From positions 81,377,533 through 81,441,532 of the forward strand of contig NC_068922.1 in the NCBI RefSeq assembly GCF_023091745.1: DNA of 64,000 nucleotides, written 5' to 3'. Both the position numbers and the translations under genes were made by a program. A model generated the notes under the pieces. The model was not told where the DNA came from. It worked only from the letters and a program-made list of their open reading frames with translations, and did not search any database. Shown in pieces: positions 11,295 through 21,519 of this stretch (position 1 is its first letter; the number at the start of each line of letters is the position of its first letter). The DNA is from Budorcas taxicolor. Its lineage: Eukaryota > Chordata > Mammalia > Artiodactyla > Bovidae.

Positions 11295-11651
11295 CCCAGC
11301 ATATAAATATTTTGAAACCGTTTTTCTTGAAAGTTGTGTTCAGCAGAGCTAATCATGAGATTACAACAACGTCCTCTAACACGCTTTGAAAAATTGGAAC
11401 ACGACGGGTACCGTCTCTATCCTTGTCAGATTCATCTAAGGAACATCGCTGCCTGCCGAGGTGCGCCAGGCAGGACCGCCTGGAGACGCCCAGTTGCACA
11501 AGGAGCAGTCGCGCCCTTCAGGATCACTGTCTCCCTGCGTGGAAAGGATGATGGTGGCAGAAGAGCCCTTCCAACTTCAGATGGTGACTGTGGGGGAATG
11601 GAACCTAAGTTAGTGGGTCAAAACCAGCGTGGTGGTTGCTGTTGTTGTGTA
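11295..11651. other. Unassigned intron 4 sequence
   Basis: Unique-looking, with moderate CpG at 11400-11530. No supported feature. Confidence 0.3.
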
Positions 11652-11848
11652 ATCACCAAATTGTGTCTGAGGCTTTGCAACCCCATGGACTGTAGCCCAC
11701 CGGGCTCCTCTGTCCACGGGTTCCCCAGGCAAGAAGACTGGAGTGGGCTGCCTGGCCTCCTCCAGGGGATCTTCCTGCCCCGGGGACGGAACCTGAACCT
11801 CCTGCATTGGCAGGTGGATTCCTTACTGCTGAGACACCGGGGAAGCCC
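11652..11848 (-). mobile_element. Bov-tA SINE
   Basis: Antisense body and head; the copy ends CTGAGACACCGGGGAAGCCC. Confidence 0.87.
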
Positions 11849-12319
11849 AAAATTAGCATTAAAAAGTATCACATGAAATAGGCTAGAAAGAGTAGAAAAT
11901 GCCAGCCCGTGTTACTTGCTGTAAGAATGGCGCTGTTTTGCGAATTCTCCGTCTCATTCATATTTTTCTGTGGGTCACAGTCAAGGTAAAGAGCTAGTGC
12001 AACCAGCGTATTTACATAAATAGCCGTCGGGAGATGCCGCGGTAGCGTCTACCGGCTCCATCCATTTAGTGAGTTTCTGACGTGAAGTTGGATAGAAAAT
12101 GATGTATCTGCTTTCTACCTGTGGCGTATCACCTTTGCTGGCAGAGCCTGCTTTCTGTTGAAGGGACTTTCCACCCTTCCCCCACCTTGCACCTCCAACC
12201 AAACACGTGACTCAGTTCCTCCAGTGGGTGAATTTTAGGAAACTCGTCTTTCACCTGGCAGGACATTATGGCTCTGCACACTGCTTAGAACTCTGGCAGC
12301 CTTCTCAAAACCACGAAAC

Positions 12320-12432
12320 CAGTATTTTATAGCAGCTGTGAATGGAGCATAACTTTAAAAACTGTGAATCAGTACGTTGTGTGCCTGAAAGTTAGAGAAT
12401 ACTGTACATTAACTGTACCACAAAAAAAGGAA
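12320..12432 (+). mobile_element. L1 3' end fragment
   Basis: GTGTGCCTGAAAGTTAGAG, then ACTGTACATTAACTGTACC and an A-rich tail, follow the L1 terminal order. It is short and diverged. Confidence 0.45.
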
Positions 12433-12879
12433 ATGAACGCCCACAAGGGACCAGGCCCGTGAACCAAGTCGATACCCAGAGGGTGCTGGAGACAGATGCA
12501 TCCTGGGCCCATGAAAATGCTCAACTGGACGGAACCCTTCACTTCTCAAATTCTTACATATTATGTACAAGAAATGCACATTTTCCACATGAACCAAGCT
12601 ACTGTCGAGTCAGCAGCGTTGTTATTTTTTTTGCCTGCAGCCAAAGGCATCCTGGATGATCTGCCGTGCAGACTCCGTCAGCCGGAAGGCCGCTCGCTCT
12701 TCCTCCTAATTCTTTATTTCTAGGTTTCTGACAGTTTACCAAATACCACCCTTTTACTTAGCCTCCTTGTTACTGACGGCTATGTCACCTTCTGTCCTCT
12801 CAGCAGCCTCTAGGGCAGGCAGTGTCTTCCTCTTGTGGATGAAACACAGGTTCGGAAATGGCAGAGTGGCACAGGCTTT

Positions 12880-13022
12880 GCTCACCGCCGGCTCTCAATT
12901 CCAGCTCTGCCTGCGATGCACTTGTGTGGCCTTGAACCAGTAACTTGACTTCTCTGAGCCTCAGTTTCCTCATTTGTTAAAGGGCAACAAAAAGAGTCTA
13001 CCTTGTGGTGCTGTTACAAGAA
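12880..13022 (+). mobile_element. MIR relic, 5' and core part
   Basis: CCAGCTCTGCCTGCGATGCA, then GCCTTGAACCAGTAACTTGAC and CCTCAGTTTCCTCATTTG, are the MIR core in order. Its 3' part has been expanded into the array that follows. Confidence 0.75.
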
Positions 13023-13234
13023 TCAAAGCAGGTAAGGTGTGCCGAGTGCTTACTGCCCGGCCCAGGGATAACAGTGTGCCGAGTGCTTACTGCCCGGCCC
13101 AGGGATAACAAGCTATTGAAAACTGGACTCAAAGCAGGTAAGGTGTGCCGAGTGCTTACTGCCCGGCCCAGGGATAACAGTGTGCCAAATGCTTACTGCC
13201 CGGCCCAGGGATAACAAGCTATTGAAAACTGGGG
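13023..13234 (+). repeat. MIR-derived higher-order tandem array
   Basis: Two 106-base units start at 13023 and 13129. Each holds two copies of a 37-base monomer (starts 13037, 13074, 13143 and 13180) beginning GTGTGCCGAGTGCTTACTG. The first three monomers are almost identical and the fourth has two changes. The monomer corresponds to the MIR 3' segment, so one MIR end was duplicated twice, first by 37 and then by 106 bases. Confidence 0.92.
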
Positions 13235-13325
13235 CAACAGCTATTATTTAACTTTACCAAACAGCTAGTAAGTGGCAGAATCTGAACTCATACCCATTCA
13301 GGCCTCCTATCCCTTACACATCCCC
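13235..13325 (+). mobile_element. MIR-like tail beyond the array
   Basis: CAACAGCTATTATTTA resembles the MIR 3' terminus; the following GCTAGTAAGTGGCAGAATC looks like a second, antisense MIR piece. Confidence 0.45.
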
Positions 13326-13415
13326 TCGGCTACTATAAACGTTTCATATGAAATGTTTCTTAGTGCTAATTTATAAAGTTCATAAAATTACAGTGCTATA
13401 GCTAAAACTGTGTTA

Positions 13416-13424
13416 TAGCTAAAA
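13416..13424 (+). repeat. Target-site duplication, left copy
   Basis: TAGCTAAAA recurs exactly at 13792-13800, bracketing a Bov-B fragment. Confidence 0.75.
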
Positions 13425-13791
13425 TTTGAATTGTGATGCTGTAGAAGACCCTTGAGAGTCCCTTGAACAGCAAGGATTAAACCAGTGACTCCTAAAGGAA
13501 ATAAACCCTGACTATTCACTGGAAGGACTGATGCTGAAGCTGAAACTGAAGCTCCAATACTTTGGCCACCTGATGAAAAAGAACCAACTCACTGGAAAAG
13601 ACCCTGATGCTGGGAAAGACCTAGGACAGGGGAAAAAGGGGGCAACAGAGGATGAGACGGTTGGATGGCATCACTGGCTCCATGGACATGAGTCTGAGAA
13701 AACTCCATGAGATAGTGAAGGACAGGAAAGCCTGGCATGCTGCCATCCATGGGGTCGCAGAGTCGGGCATGACTTAGCGACTAAACAACCG
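13425..13791 (+). mobile_element. Bov-B LINE 3' end with target-site duplication
   Basis: It begins at TTGAATTGTGATGCTG, inside the region coding for ELWCWRR, and ends CTTAGCGACTAAACAACC. The exact 9-base flanking repeat shows that the truncation happened at insertion. Confidence 0.87.
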
Positions 13792-13800
13792 TAGCTAAAA
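13792..13800 (+). repeat. Target-site duplication, right copy
   Basis: TAGCTAAAA, identical to 13416-13424. Confidence 0.75.
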
Positions 13801-14924
13801 GCCTTGCTTATTTCATAACCTGGTGATTAAAGGTGAGTTTTCCCTCTGTTTTGACAAAGTCTTTTGGGCAGATACTTCTCTTAACTTATGACCTTATCAC
13901 CAGAGGTAAACAGCATGAAGTAAAAACACACCTCATAATTTACTTGGCCTTTCTGATGTTGGAGGTAGGTGGGGTTTTTTGTTTGTTTGTTTTGATTTGA
14001 GGTTAACTTGGTATTCCCACATCTGCATGTACTAACATTTCGGAATAGCACTTCCTCTCATCTCCATTCAGCTTTCCACAGTCACGGTGGTATTGCAATT
14101 TCAAATAACTGGTAGAAATATAACATTGAGAATGAGAAGCATGGGTTTTGGAGAGGGACAATTGTTTTTTGCTGCATAATTGGGGTAAGTGGCTTGGTTT
14201 CACTAAAGGTCTGATTTCTTAATCTGTAAAATGATAAAGATATTAAAATTCTCTTGGCCATTTTGATGTTTCAATAAGATGATTCTTTCAAAGAGATTTT
14301 ATTGCAGAATTTCACTGAATATATAGAATACCCCCAAGATACTAGAGGAATTCATGTCCTCAGAAACCACCCAGGGTGGGGGACATCTGGTCAGCTTCAT
14401 GGAGAATTTGGCCCTTGAAGGTAAAGTCAATTTCTGATAAACAGAGAGAGGGAAGGAGATGAACGCAGAGAGAGGCCTGGGGAGCAGGCGGTGTCTGCAC
14501 AGGTCCCATGTTGGCAGTTTCGACCAGGTGAATTTAAGGGAATAGGAGAAGGTACAGTTAGGAAGACAGACAGGAGACAGCTAGCAGAGACCCTGAATGT
14601 CACACTAGGAAGCTTGTGTGTACAGGCACTGAAGCTCTATTCCTTCTAAACTAATTTCACTGCTTCTGCATCTTTTTTTTCCAACCCAGATTAGGACACA
14701 GGCCGTGGCTCAGGCAGCTTTCGAGTTAGATTCAGCTGTGCGATCTCTGCAAGTTTTAGCTGGAGACTGCGGAAGGGAAGAGAAAAAAGACTAAGCCTGT
14801 GAAGTAACGGGAAGAAAAACCACGGTAGCAGTTAGATTTCATTTTTCTCAAAATGCAATATCTCTGTGGTAAGTACTTCAAAGACTCAGCTGTCATAGGT
14901 GTGAATACTGTAGAAACGTGCTTG
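13801..14924. other. Repeat-poor intron 4 segment
   Basis: AT-rich and unique-looking. No exon seen. Confidence 0.35.
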
Positions 14925-15062
14925 ATATGACTATCATCCCCATTGTACAGATGGAGAAACTGAGGCTCAGAGTAGTGTGTAACTTGCCCAGGGTCGCACA
15001 GCCAACAGGTGACAGAGGCAGACTTGGAATCCATGTTGCCTGACGGCGATGCTTCTGTGTTA
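14925..15062 (-). mobile_element. MIR relic
   Basis: The antisense MIR core is clear: ATTGTACAGATGGAGAAACT, GAGGCTCAGAGTAG and CTTGCCCAGGGTCGCACAGC. Confidence 0.82.
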
Positions 15063-16433
15063 GTTCGATGCTTTACACCACACAGAAGGACTCTGGAGAC
15101 CCTGGCTCTGCCATTGCAGTTCCACCACTGGAAAGCAGTGCTGTAAGATGGAGTTGCCGTTAACCGAGGCGAGAAGCCCGTGGATTAAGTGAGTAGGCGT
15201 TTTGTGGCCATCGTTGTGGGGTGTGGAGGAACAGCTCAGTCTGGGACATATTGAGACTGAGATGATCAGTGCTTCTCTTAATATCTGCAGCTAAATGTCT
15301 GACGCTCTCTTTAACATCTGTAGCCTGAACGAATCTGTGGATCAATGCCTTCATCACAACCTCCCTTTTAATGTGTGTCTCGTATTAGATTCTACAACCT
15401 CTGAAGGTCCAGGACCGTAATGTTTTGTTTTAGATGCCTTGCACAAATTTGGTGTTTAAATAACAATCGAAACATTTACTTCAACCTTAAAAGAAAAAGA
15501 ATATCCTTGTTTAAATCTCCTGAATCTGTGTTTGGCAACACTTAAAACACCCCTCTACCCCCAACACAAAGACACCTCTGGAATTGCCAGTGACAACAGA
15601 ATTTAGTGTTTTCCTTTTTTTTTAACCAAAAAAGGTCAAGTTTCCATGATGTGATCAGTTTTCAGGGGAATGAAGCTCCTAAATAAATGCTTATCTTAAA
15701 GTTCTGGTTCAATTGTTGGGGAGAGGAGAAAAAAAATGCCCCCCTGCCAACACACTGGTTTGTGTGAATCACAGCTCAGTGAAACCTTTCAGGCATATAA
15801 TTTATCTTTTCTTTGGCCTATGTAGTAAATGCTTCATTTGTTCATGAATTCTGGCCTTGTTTTAATTATGCTATGCTCTGAATGTAGTTTTATGAGGCAC
15901 AAAAATAAGATTGTCGTTCTGAAAACACAGAAGATTTGTGTGTTTCGCCTAGAATGAAATGGTGGTATCTTTTTCCCAGTTCACAGCTCTGTGGGTTTGC
16001 GGTTGGAATTCCAATCCAGCAAGGGACACAGCAGTGAAACTGGGGGGAAGGGTTTGTGTGGGCGGGCGGGGAGGGACAGCTGAGCCCAGGGCATAATTTA
16101 CCCTCAGAATTCTGAATCGATACATTGACCGCCCGGACGCATAATGCGCTCTTCCCACCAAGAAAGCCATTGATTGATAAGTTTTCTTCCTGTTACTTTC
16201 TGAGGGCCATCCTCTTTCATTCCGCTTCCAAGAAAATTGATTTCTCCCCCTAAATACAGGCTGTACAGCCAGAGAGCAGGCCAGAACTCTTAATAATCAG
16301 AAGGCTGTTCTGTCGTTGTTAAAAATCTTTGCAGATACGTATATCTGAATATCCACAAGCTAACAGACTAGCAGAGATGTCAGTGGCTATTTCACAGCTT
16401 TCCCATTTTCATCAGCACATAGGCCAGCGCAGC
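15063..16433. other. Repeat-poor intron 4 segment
   Basis: About 1.4 kb without recognised repeats; it contains a G-quadruplex motif at 16060. Strings such as TTTTAATTATGC near 15860 look like homeodomain or POU sites, which is weak evidence of a regulatory element. Confidence 0.35.
16060..16075 (+). repeat. G-quadruplex motif
   Basis: GGGCGGGCGGGGAGGG has four G-runs with single-base loops, among the most stable predicted layouts. Another G-rich run lies 19 bases upstream. Confidence 0.8.
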
Positions 16434-16586
16434 TTGGATCCCGGGGTCAGGAAGAACCCCTGGAGGAGGGCATGGCAGCCCGCTCCAGCATTCGTGCCTG
16501 GAGAGTCCATGGACAGAGGGGCCTGGCGGGCTGCAGTCCATGGGGCCGCAAAGGACATGACTGAGCGCACAGGCAGACGGGCAGAG
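16434..16586 (+). mobile_element. Bov-tA SINE, head truncated
   Basis: GGATCCCGGGGTCAGGAAGA leads into the Bov-A body, which ends GGACATGACTGAGCGCAC. Confidence 0.83.
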
Positions 16587-17540
16587 TGACCACTCCATAT
16601 TTCAAGTACCGATGATACAACCAGCCAAAAACGGAAACTTGCTGTGTAACAAACACAGATGAAAACTTCGTGGCTGAGTCTAAGGAAACAAATGCACCTA
16701 ATTCCAAATGGACGATAAGTGACAATTTTTAGATCTTCTGAGAGGTTACTGTAACTTCAAAATACCACCCATGGGCCTGGCTATATTAAATACCTGCCAT
16801 GTTGCCAACACAGACCCCGTCTCCTGGATCAAATTTGATTTTGGAACTCATTCCACTTCAATGAGGTGCTGTCCCAAAGAGCATGCAATCAAAAACAATA
16901 GAGCTGGTCAAGCACGACTCTTAACCTTTCCTACCCATTTTTTTAGGGTAGGAATGGACTGACTGCCTTAAGGTTTTATGGTTAAATATGTTCAGGGGTC
17001 GGTTACCAGAGACAGAACTGGTTTACTTGACCACTTTGGGGATTTGGATGAGTCAAGAGACTTCTGTTCAGAGATGGGATACTCAGTCCTCCATTCTCTT
17101 CCCACAAATAACACAGTCTTTCCTCAGTTCGGGCAATGGGCTGGCTTTGGATGCCCATGGAAATGAAACGTGACCTTGCAAAACTCAGAATGGCCTGGGA
17201 GCCCATGACCAATAACAGGAAGCCGCAAGAGACCCCCGGTCAGGTAAGTCAGCAGTTTCTCAAATATTCATGAATACTGACGTCCTTGACCCAAGACAAG
17301 GACTCTGGGCTCCAGGTGCAAAGATTTGATGGGCGCCTCCCTGGGCCACCTAGACTGATTCTCCTTGAGTCTGGACAACTTCCCCAACACTTGGCCTCCC
17401 TCGCTAGAGCCCTGGGTGCGTGCATTGTAACTGTGGGTTTTTTGCACCTCTTCTCTCACAGACCACAGACTCCCTGAGGCCAGCGACCTTTTGCTGTCCG
17501 TGGTCGAGCCTCACCTGTGTCTGGCAGCATCACACTCAGT
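16587..17540. other. Unassigned intron 4 sequence
   Basis: Unique-looking. Short open frames at 16978-17212 match nothing I know. A 14-base word at 17318-17331 recurs at 17767. Confidence 0.35.
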
Positions 17541-17552
17541 AAAGATCTGATG
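17541..17552 (+). repeat. Target-site duplication, left copy
   Basis: AAAGATCTGATG matches 17769-17780 with one difference. Confidence 0.7.
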
Positions 17553-17768
17553 TGTGCGTGCACGCTAAGTTGCTTCTGCCATATCTGACCCTGTTGACCC
17601 CATGGACTGTAGCCCGCCAGCCTCCTCTGTCCATGGGATTCTCCAGGCAGGAACACTGGAGTGGGGTGCCATTCCCTTCTCCAGGGGATCTTTCCAACCC
17701 AGGGGTTGAACCTGAGTCTCCTGCACTGCAGGCAGATTCTTTTACCGTCTGAACCATGAGGAAAGGGC
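17553..17768 (-). mobile_element. Bov-tA SINE with target-site duplication
   Basis: The antisense copy is complete from the tail (TGTGCGTGCACGCTAAG) to the head (TTTACCGTCTGAACCATGAGG). Flanking 12-base repeats match at 11 positions. Confidence 0.87.
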
Positions 17769-17780
17769 AAAGATTTGATG
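17769..17780 (+). repeat. Target-site duplication, right copy
   Basis: AAAGATTTGATG, one base different from 17541-17552. Confidence 0.7.
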
Positions 17781-19102
17781 CCAGCACGCATTTGAAGACT
17801 CACTTTGAATTAAACAGAAAGTTTATGCAGAAGGCTCCTGAACTGTTGCATTTAGGGAAGGGGCATTTAAAGGGCAATTTTTCTAACTTTCGAAAGAAAA
17901 CTGAAAGAGCAGTTCTTGGAATAAAAATTTACAGGAAGGACAAGAACGCTGATAGCGTGAGCCTTAACATACAAACCTTATGATCTTTCCCCAACTCTGT
18001 CCAGAGTTTTCAGCTATTGTCTAGTATTTATAATATCATTCCTGACACCACCTGTTGGTGTCAGATTAACGCGATATTTATTTTCCTGAAGAAAAATAAC
18101 ATCCGGACAGTGCCCGGCACATTGTCAATGCTGAATAAATGGCAGCCAGAGTTACTGTTAGCAACTTGGCAGGGAAGCCTGCTGTCATTAAGACAATCAT
18201 ATCGACAGCCACGTAATAATAATCAGCCCACCTAACTTTTTCCTGTCTCTAATCTCAACTAGAGATTCTTGACTCCCAAATTTTGAAAAATACTGCTGCT
18301 TAAAAATCCATTAACTAAAGGAATAAGTGCCTTAAAACACAATGTATCAACTTTTATTTCCTTCTTCACTCAAAGAGTTCTTTTCTGGGTTCCCAATACA
18401 AACAAACTCTCAAAGTTAGAAGTAAATGCTCTTTTTTAAGATGAAAAGAACTTGCCTTTCTTTGCACAGGAAAGAAAGCAACTGATTTGGATGCCTCTTA
18501 AAGGAAAAAAAAAAAATCTTGCTTTTACAAAGGGATTACCCCAGCTTGTTGGAAAATAATTTGTACACGAAAGAGTTGGCCTCAGCTGTAAAAGCCCTTT
18601 ACACACACTTTAGTGCAAAAGATAGTTAAAGATTAGCCCAGGCTATTAAAAGTAAGAAATCCAATGCATTCCAATAAAAGCCCATAAACACACTGTATAT
18701 GAAGCCAGCTACTGAGACAGGCAGACATTGCAGTCTTTTGGAAACTGTCTTCATTCTGCTAACGCCTTTCCTCCAGACTCCACTGATCATAAATGCAACC
18801 TGTCCAGCTCTGCCTTTGATAAATGGAAGGACGGATTCATCCGTATGTTAGTCACCTCCTCTTTTCTGTTACATAAAACAGATGCCACAGCTGTTATTGT
18901 TCTTGCAACAGATGTTTCTGCCCACAGAAACACGGGCAGGCGCCAGGCTATAGTGTGCTGGCTGTTCTAGAGGGACCTACGGCCTGTCCCCTTGTCAGGA
19001 CCCCTCAGTGATGGCAGAGCAGGACACGCGCGATCATGCTGCCCACAAGTGCCCCCGGCACCCCACCCCGAGCTTGCACTAAGAGCAAACGGGTCGTCTC
19101 AC
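17781..19102. other. Intron 4 immediately 3' of exon 4
   Basis: Repeat-poor and AT-rich, with a short A-run near 18508. SOX-like TTATTGTTCTT strings occur near 18893. No exon or RNA gene recognised. Confidence 0.35.
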
Positions 19103-19674
19103 CCTCTCTGCAGGGCCATCCTCGGACTGCGTGGGTAACCCAGGAGTTTTGGCGGCTGAGTGAGGGTGCTCTGTGCTCTCAGCCTCCTGCGGGAGGTCCA
19201 CGGGGGCTCTGTCCCGTCCCTTGTCCAGCTTGAAGAGTTTGTCAAAGAAGCTGGAGTCCTTGGGCTTGGCGGGGGCTGCTGCCCCGGACTCAGACGGAGG
19301 GTGCTCCGGCCCAGGGGTGGCAGGGAGGCCCTCCGCCTGGGCCGGGGTCTGCCCGGGGGTTTTATCCGGGCCATGCCCGGGTGCAGCTGCCACCGGAAGG
19401 GCCATGGGCTCACTCGAGTCTTTGTTTCCTGGAGCTTTATCGGAGCTGACATCAAGCCTCACGGACCTACTGGATGAATCCGTGGCTTGGTCTCCGGTAC
19501 GCCCTGGTACAGGCCGAGAGAGCGTCAAGAAAAAGCGAGATTTAGCAGCTGGTGCCTGGGGTTTGGCCTCCTTCCCAAGACTCTCCCCGTTGGCCTCTGC
19601 AGCCGCGCTGGTCTCCATTGTCTCGGGGGAAGAAGCGGCCACATTATCCTCCTGGATGCTGACTCCCAGATCGA
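19103..19674 (-). CDS. BCAS1: BCAS1 coding exon 4, large disordered central exon
   Basis: This 572-base exon encodes 190 residues plus the last two bases of the shared Val codon, starting DLGVSIQEDNVAASSPETME. Recognisable conserved stretches are EAKPQAPAAKSRFFLTLSRP, PGRTGDQATDSS and KPKDSSFFDKLFKLDKG, all characteristic of BCAS1. The acceptor is TTTACAG and the donor AGG followed by GTGAGA. The frame is open throughout and closes in phase 0. Composition is rich in Pro, Ala, Ser, Glu and Lys with no membrane segment or folded domain visible, as expected for a largely disordered cytoplasmic protein. Two short Phe-Phe basic/hydrophobic patches (KSRFF, SSFFDKLFKL) stand out and resemble further FF motifs later in the human protein. 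The exon is CpG-rich. A long plus-strand reading frame across it is an antisense shadow. Confidence 0.95.
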
Positions 19675-20214
19675 CTGTAAAGGCAAACATGAACAGCGGT
19701 CATTCACCCCAGCGAGGACATCCAAGGGTCGGGGACGGACTCCCCGCATTTCACATGCAGAGGCGGGGAGACAGGCTCGGGACCCTGCCGGGCCCTGGCC
19801 TCTCTGCGGGGCAGAGGTCAGCTGTCCAGGCGTCTTCCGACCAAGGCCAGGGGGAGGAAGCCAAGCAGGAAAGCACCCGCCAGGGGCCGTGTGAGGGACA
19901 CACCAACTGTCTGCTTTTACCCCCATGGATCCTGCGAGAAGCAGGTCATCACGGTTTCACCTGGGAGGCAGGCCAGCTGTCACGGGCTTAGGAGAACAAT
20001 CTCCCGACCTTGGCCTCCTGTCTGGGTTGGGAGAATTCTTTGCCGGGTCTACCTGGTGCCCCACAGGGTGTTGGGCAGCACCCCACGAGACGCTGAGCAC
20101 CCCAGAGTGCCCCAGCCCCAAGAGCACCCCGAGCGGGAATGCCAGAAATGTCTCTGGGTGTTGCTGAAATACACATTTGAGAAGCGCAAAGCTGGACTGT
20201 TTGACTCTGAGTCA
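19675..20214. other. Intron 3 adjoining exon 4
   Basis: CpG-rich, repeat-free continuation of the exon 4 neighbourhood. No supported feature apart from the exon 4 acceptor at its edge (TTTACAG, 19675-19681 on the minus strand). Confidence 0.4.
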
Positions 20215-20375
20215 CTGAGCTTTTTTCTGCCTCAGCTTTCCGGTAAAATGAGGAGAACAGTGGAACCCACCCCCATAATTTGTTACGGAGATTCCTTGGG
20301 TTAATATTCTCAAAGCACATCAAGCGGTGCCTGGAATATAGCAAGTGCTCAATGAACGGCATCAACATTAGGCAT
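20215..20375 (+). mobile_element. MIR relic
   Basis: GCCTCAGCTTTCCGGTAAAATG, then GGTGCCTGGAATATAGCAAG and TGCTCAATGAACG, are the MIR 3' half. Confidence 0.75.
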
Positions 20376-20483
20376 CATCGTTGCCGAGGGAGAAAAGCGA
20401 CAGCCAGGGAAGCTGGGGCATCCTCTCCCGGCCGCCCAGCGTGCAGTCAGCTTATTCCAGAGGCCACGCGCTCTCCGTCTCAC

Positions 20484-20600
20484 CTGCATTAGCGTCGGCT
20501 GCCGAGAATACAGGCGGATTTTAACAAGGACTACTCAGACGCTTCCACTCTGACGTCTGGAAGTGCAGGTCCAGACGTCACCACACAAGCAGGTGGGTTA
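20484..20600 (-). other. Strong unused splice donor in intron 3
   Basis: On the minus strand AATGCAG is followed by GTGAGAC, a near-perfect donor with the last exon base at 20484. A possible acceptor exists further upstream (the CCTTCCCTGGAG region near 20645), but the interval lacks a convincing coding frame. It could be a cryptic site or an unannotated BCAS1 alternative exon. Confidence 0.25.
20551..20580. repeat. Inverted repeat with CRE-like half-sites
   Basis: Arms TGACGTCTGGA (20551-20561) and TCCAGACGTCA (20570-20580) are perfect 11-base complements around an 8-base loop. Each arm begins with TGACGT, the CREB/ATF half-site. Confidence 0.88.
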
Positions 20601-20802
20601 TACCTCCGGCCACAAGACTGCATACGGGTTCTGCCTCCTCCAGGGAAGGGCTCTGCTCCCAGAATCCACCCGTTTCTGCTTTGAACTCTGCATAGACCTC
20701 ATTGAACCACCTCACTTTCTGGGTCGCTTTTATAAAGCAGTGCGATATTCAGGAGAAAGATACACTGCAAACCTGGGCATCACAGGAGAAGATCAAGACC
20801 CT

Positions 20803-21050
20803 CGGGCTGCCCTGGAGGCGGGGACTGAGAGCCCGCCTGCCAGTGCGGGGGACACAGGTTGGACCCCTGACCTGGGAAGACCCCACAGGCCACAAGGCAA
20901 CCCTCAGGCTGCAGCTACACAAGCCCGCGCACCCTAGAGTGTGTGCTCTGCGACGGGAAAGGCCCGACCGAGGCAGCAGCCTCTGCCCGCCACAGCCAGG
21001 GAGGGCACGGGTGTGTGTGCAAAGGCGCAGGGCAGCCAAATCAATCAGTC
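20803..21050 (+). mobile_element. CHR-2-type SINE
   Basis: The order CGGGCTGCCCTGGAGGCGGG, GACCTGGGAAGACCCCAC, AAGCCCGCGCACCCTAGAG is kept; the copy is moderately diverged. Confidence 0.8.
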
Positions 21051-21059
21051 ATATTTTAA

Positions 21060-21250
21060 AAGATCAGGACTCTATCCACAAGCTGAGTGACCTTGGGCAA
21101 GTCACTGCAAATCTCTGAGTTTCTTTATATGTAAAATGGGAGAAAGAGAAGCTCCCATGTAGAGTAGTTGTGATGTTTCAAGGACAAAATTCATACAAAG
21201 TATCAGGAACACTGCCTTTCCATAGTAGCTGGTTAATAACTGACAGATAA
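21060..21250 (+). mobile_element. MIR relic
   Basis: GTGACCTTGGGCAAGTCACTG and TATGTAAAATGGGAGAAAG mark the core. Confidence 0.78.
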
Positions 21251-21307
21251 CTGTGATTGTGTAGTTTGGAGTCAACTGTGTCTTAAAATCTGTTTGTAGG
21301 AAAAGAG

Positions 21308-21316
21308 AAAGAAGAG
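21308..21316 (+). repeat. Target-site duplication, left copy
   Basis: AAAGAAGAG recurs at 21511-21519. Confidence 0.65.
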
Positions 21317-21510
21317 GTGGTCCAGTGGCTAAGACTGCATGCTCCCCCTGCACGGGGGCCGGGTTCCATCCCTGGTCAGGGAACCAGATGCCACAAGCCA
21401 CGTGAAAAGATTCTCCCATGTCGTAACTACACAATGCCCCAACAAAGATCCAAGATCCCGCATACTGCAACTAAGACCTGGAGTAGCCAAATAAATAAGT
21501 TATTTTTTAA
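21317..21510 (+). mobile_element. CHR-2-type SINE with target-site duplication
   Basis: GTGGTCCAGTGGCTAAGACT to AGCCAAATAAATAAG, then T-rich bases; flanked by exact 9-base repeats. Confidence 0.83.
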
Positions 21511-21519
21511 AAAGAAGAG
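21511..21519 (+). repeat. Target-site duplication, right copy
   Basis: AAAGAAGAG, identical to 21308-21316. Confidence 0.65.

Noticed and set aside
13023..13234. CRISPR-like regular repeats
   Set aside because: The units are directly abutting MIR-derived tandem repeats without unique spacers, in a mammalian genome.
1..19102. BCAS1 exon 5 and later exons
   Set aside because: Minus-strand searches for the NNSIMSFFKTL-like and SLMAFLRQM-like segments gave nothing, so the next exon probably lies beyond the left edge.
19173..19991. Long plus-strand open frame (272 codons) overlapping BCAS1 exon 4
   Set aside because: It is antisense to a confident exon, runs past its splice acceptor, and has composition typical of the complement of a GC-rich coding exon.
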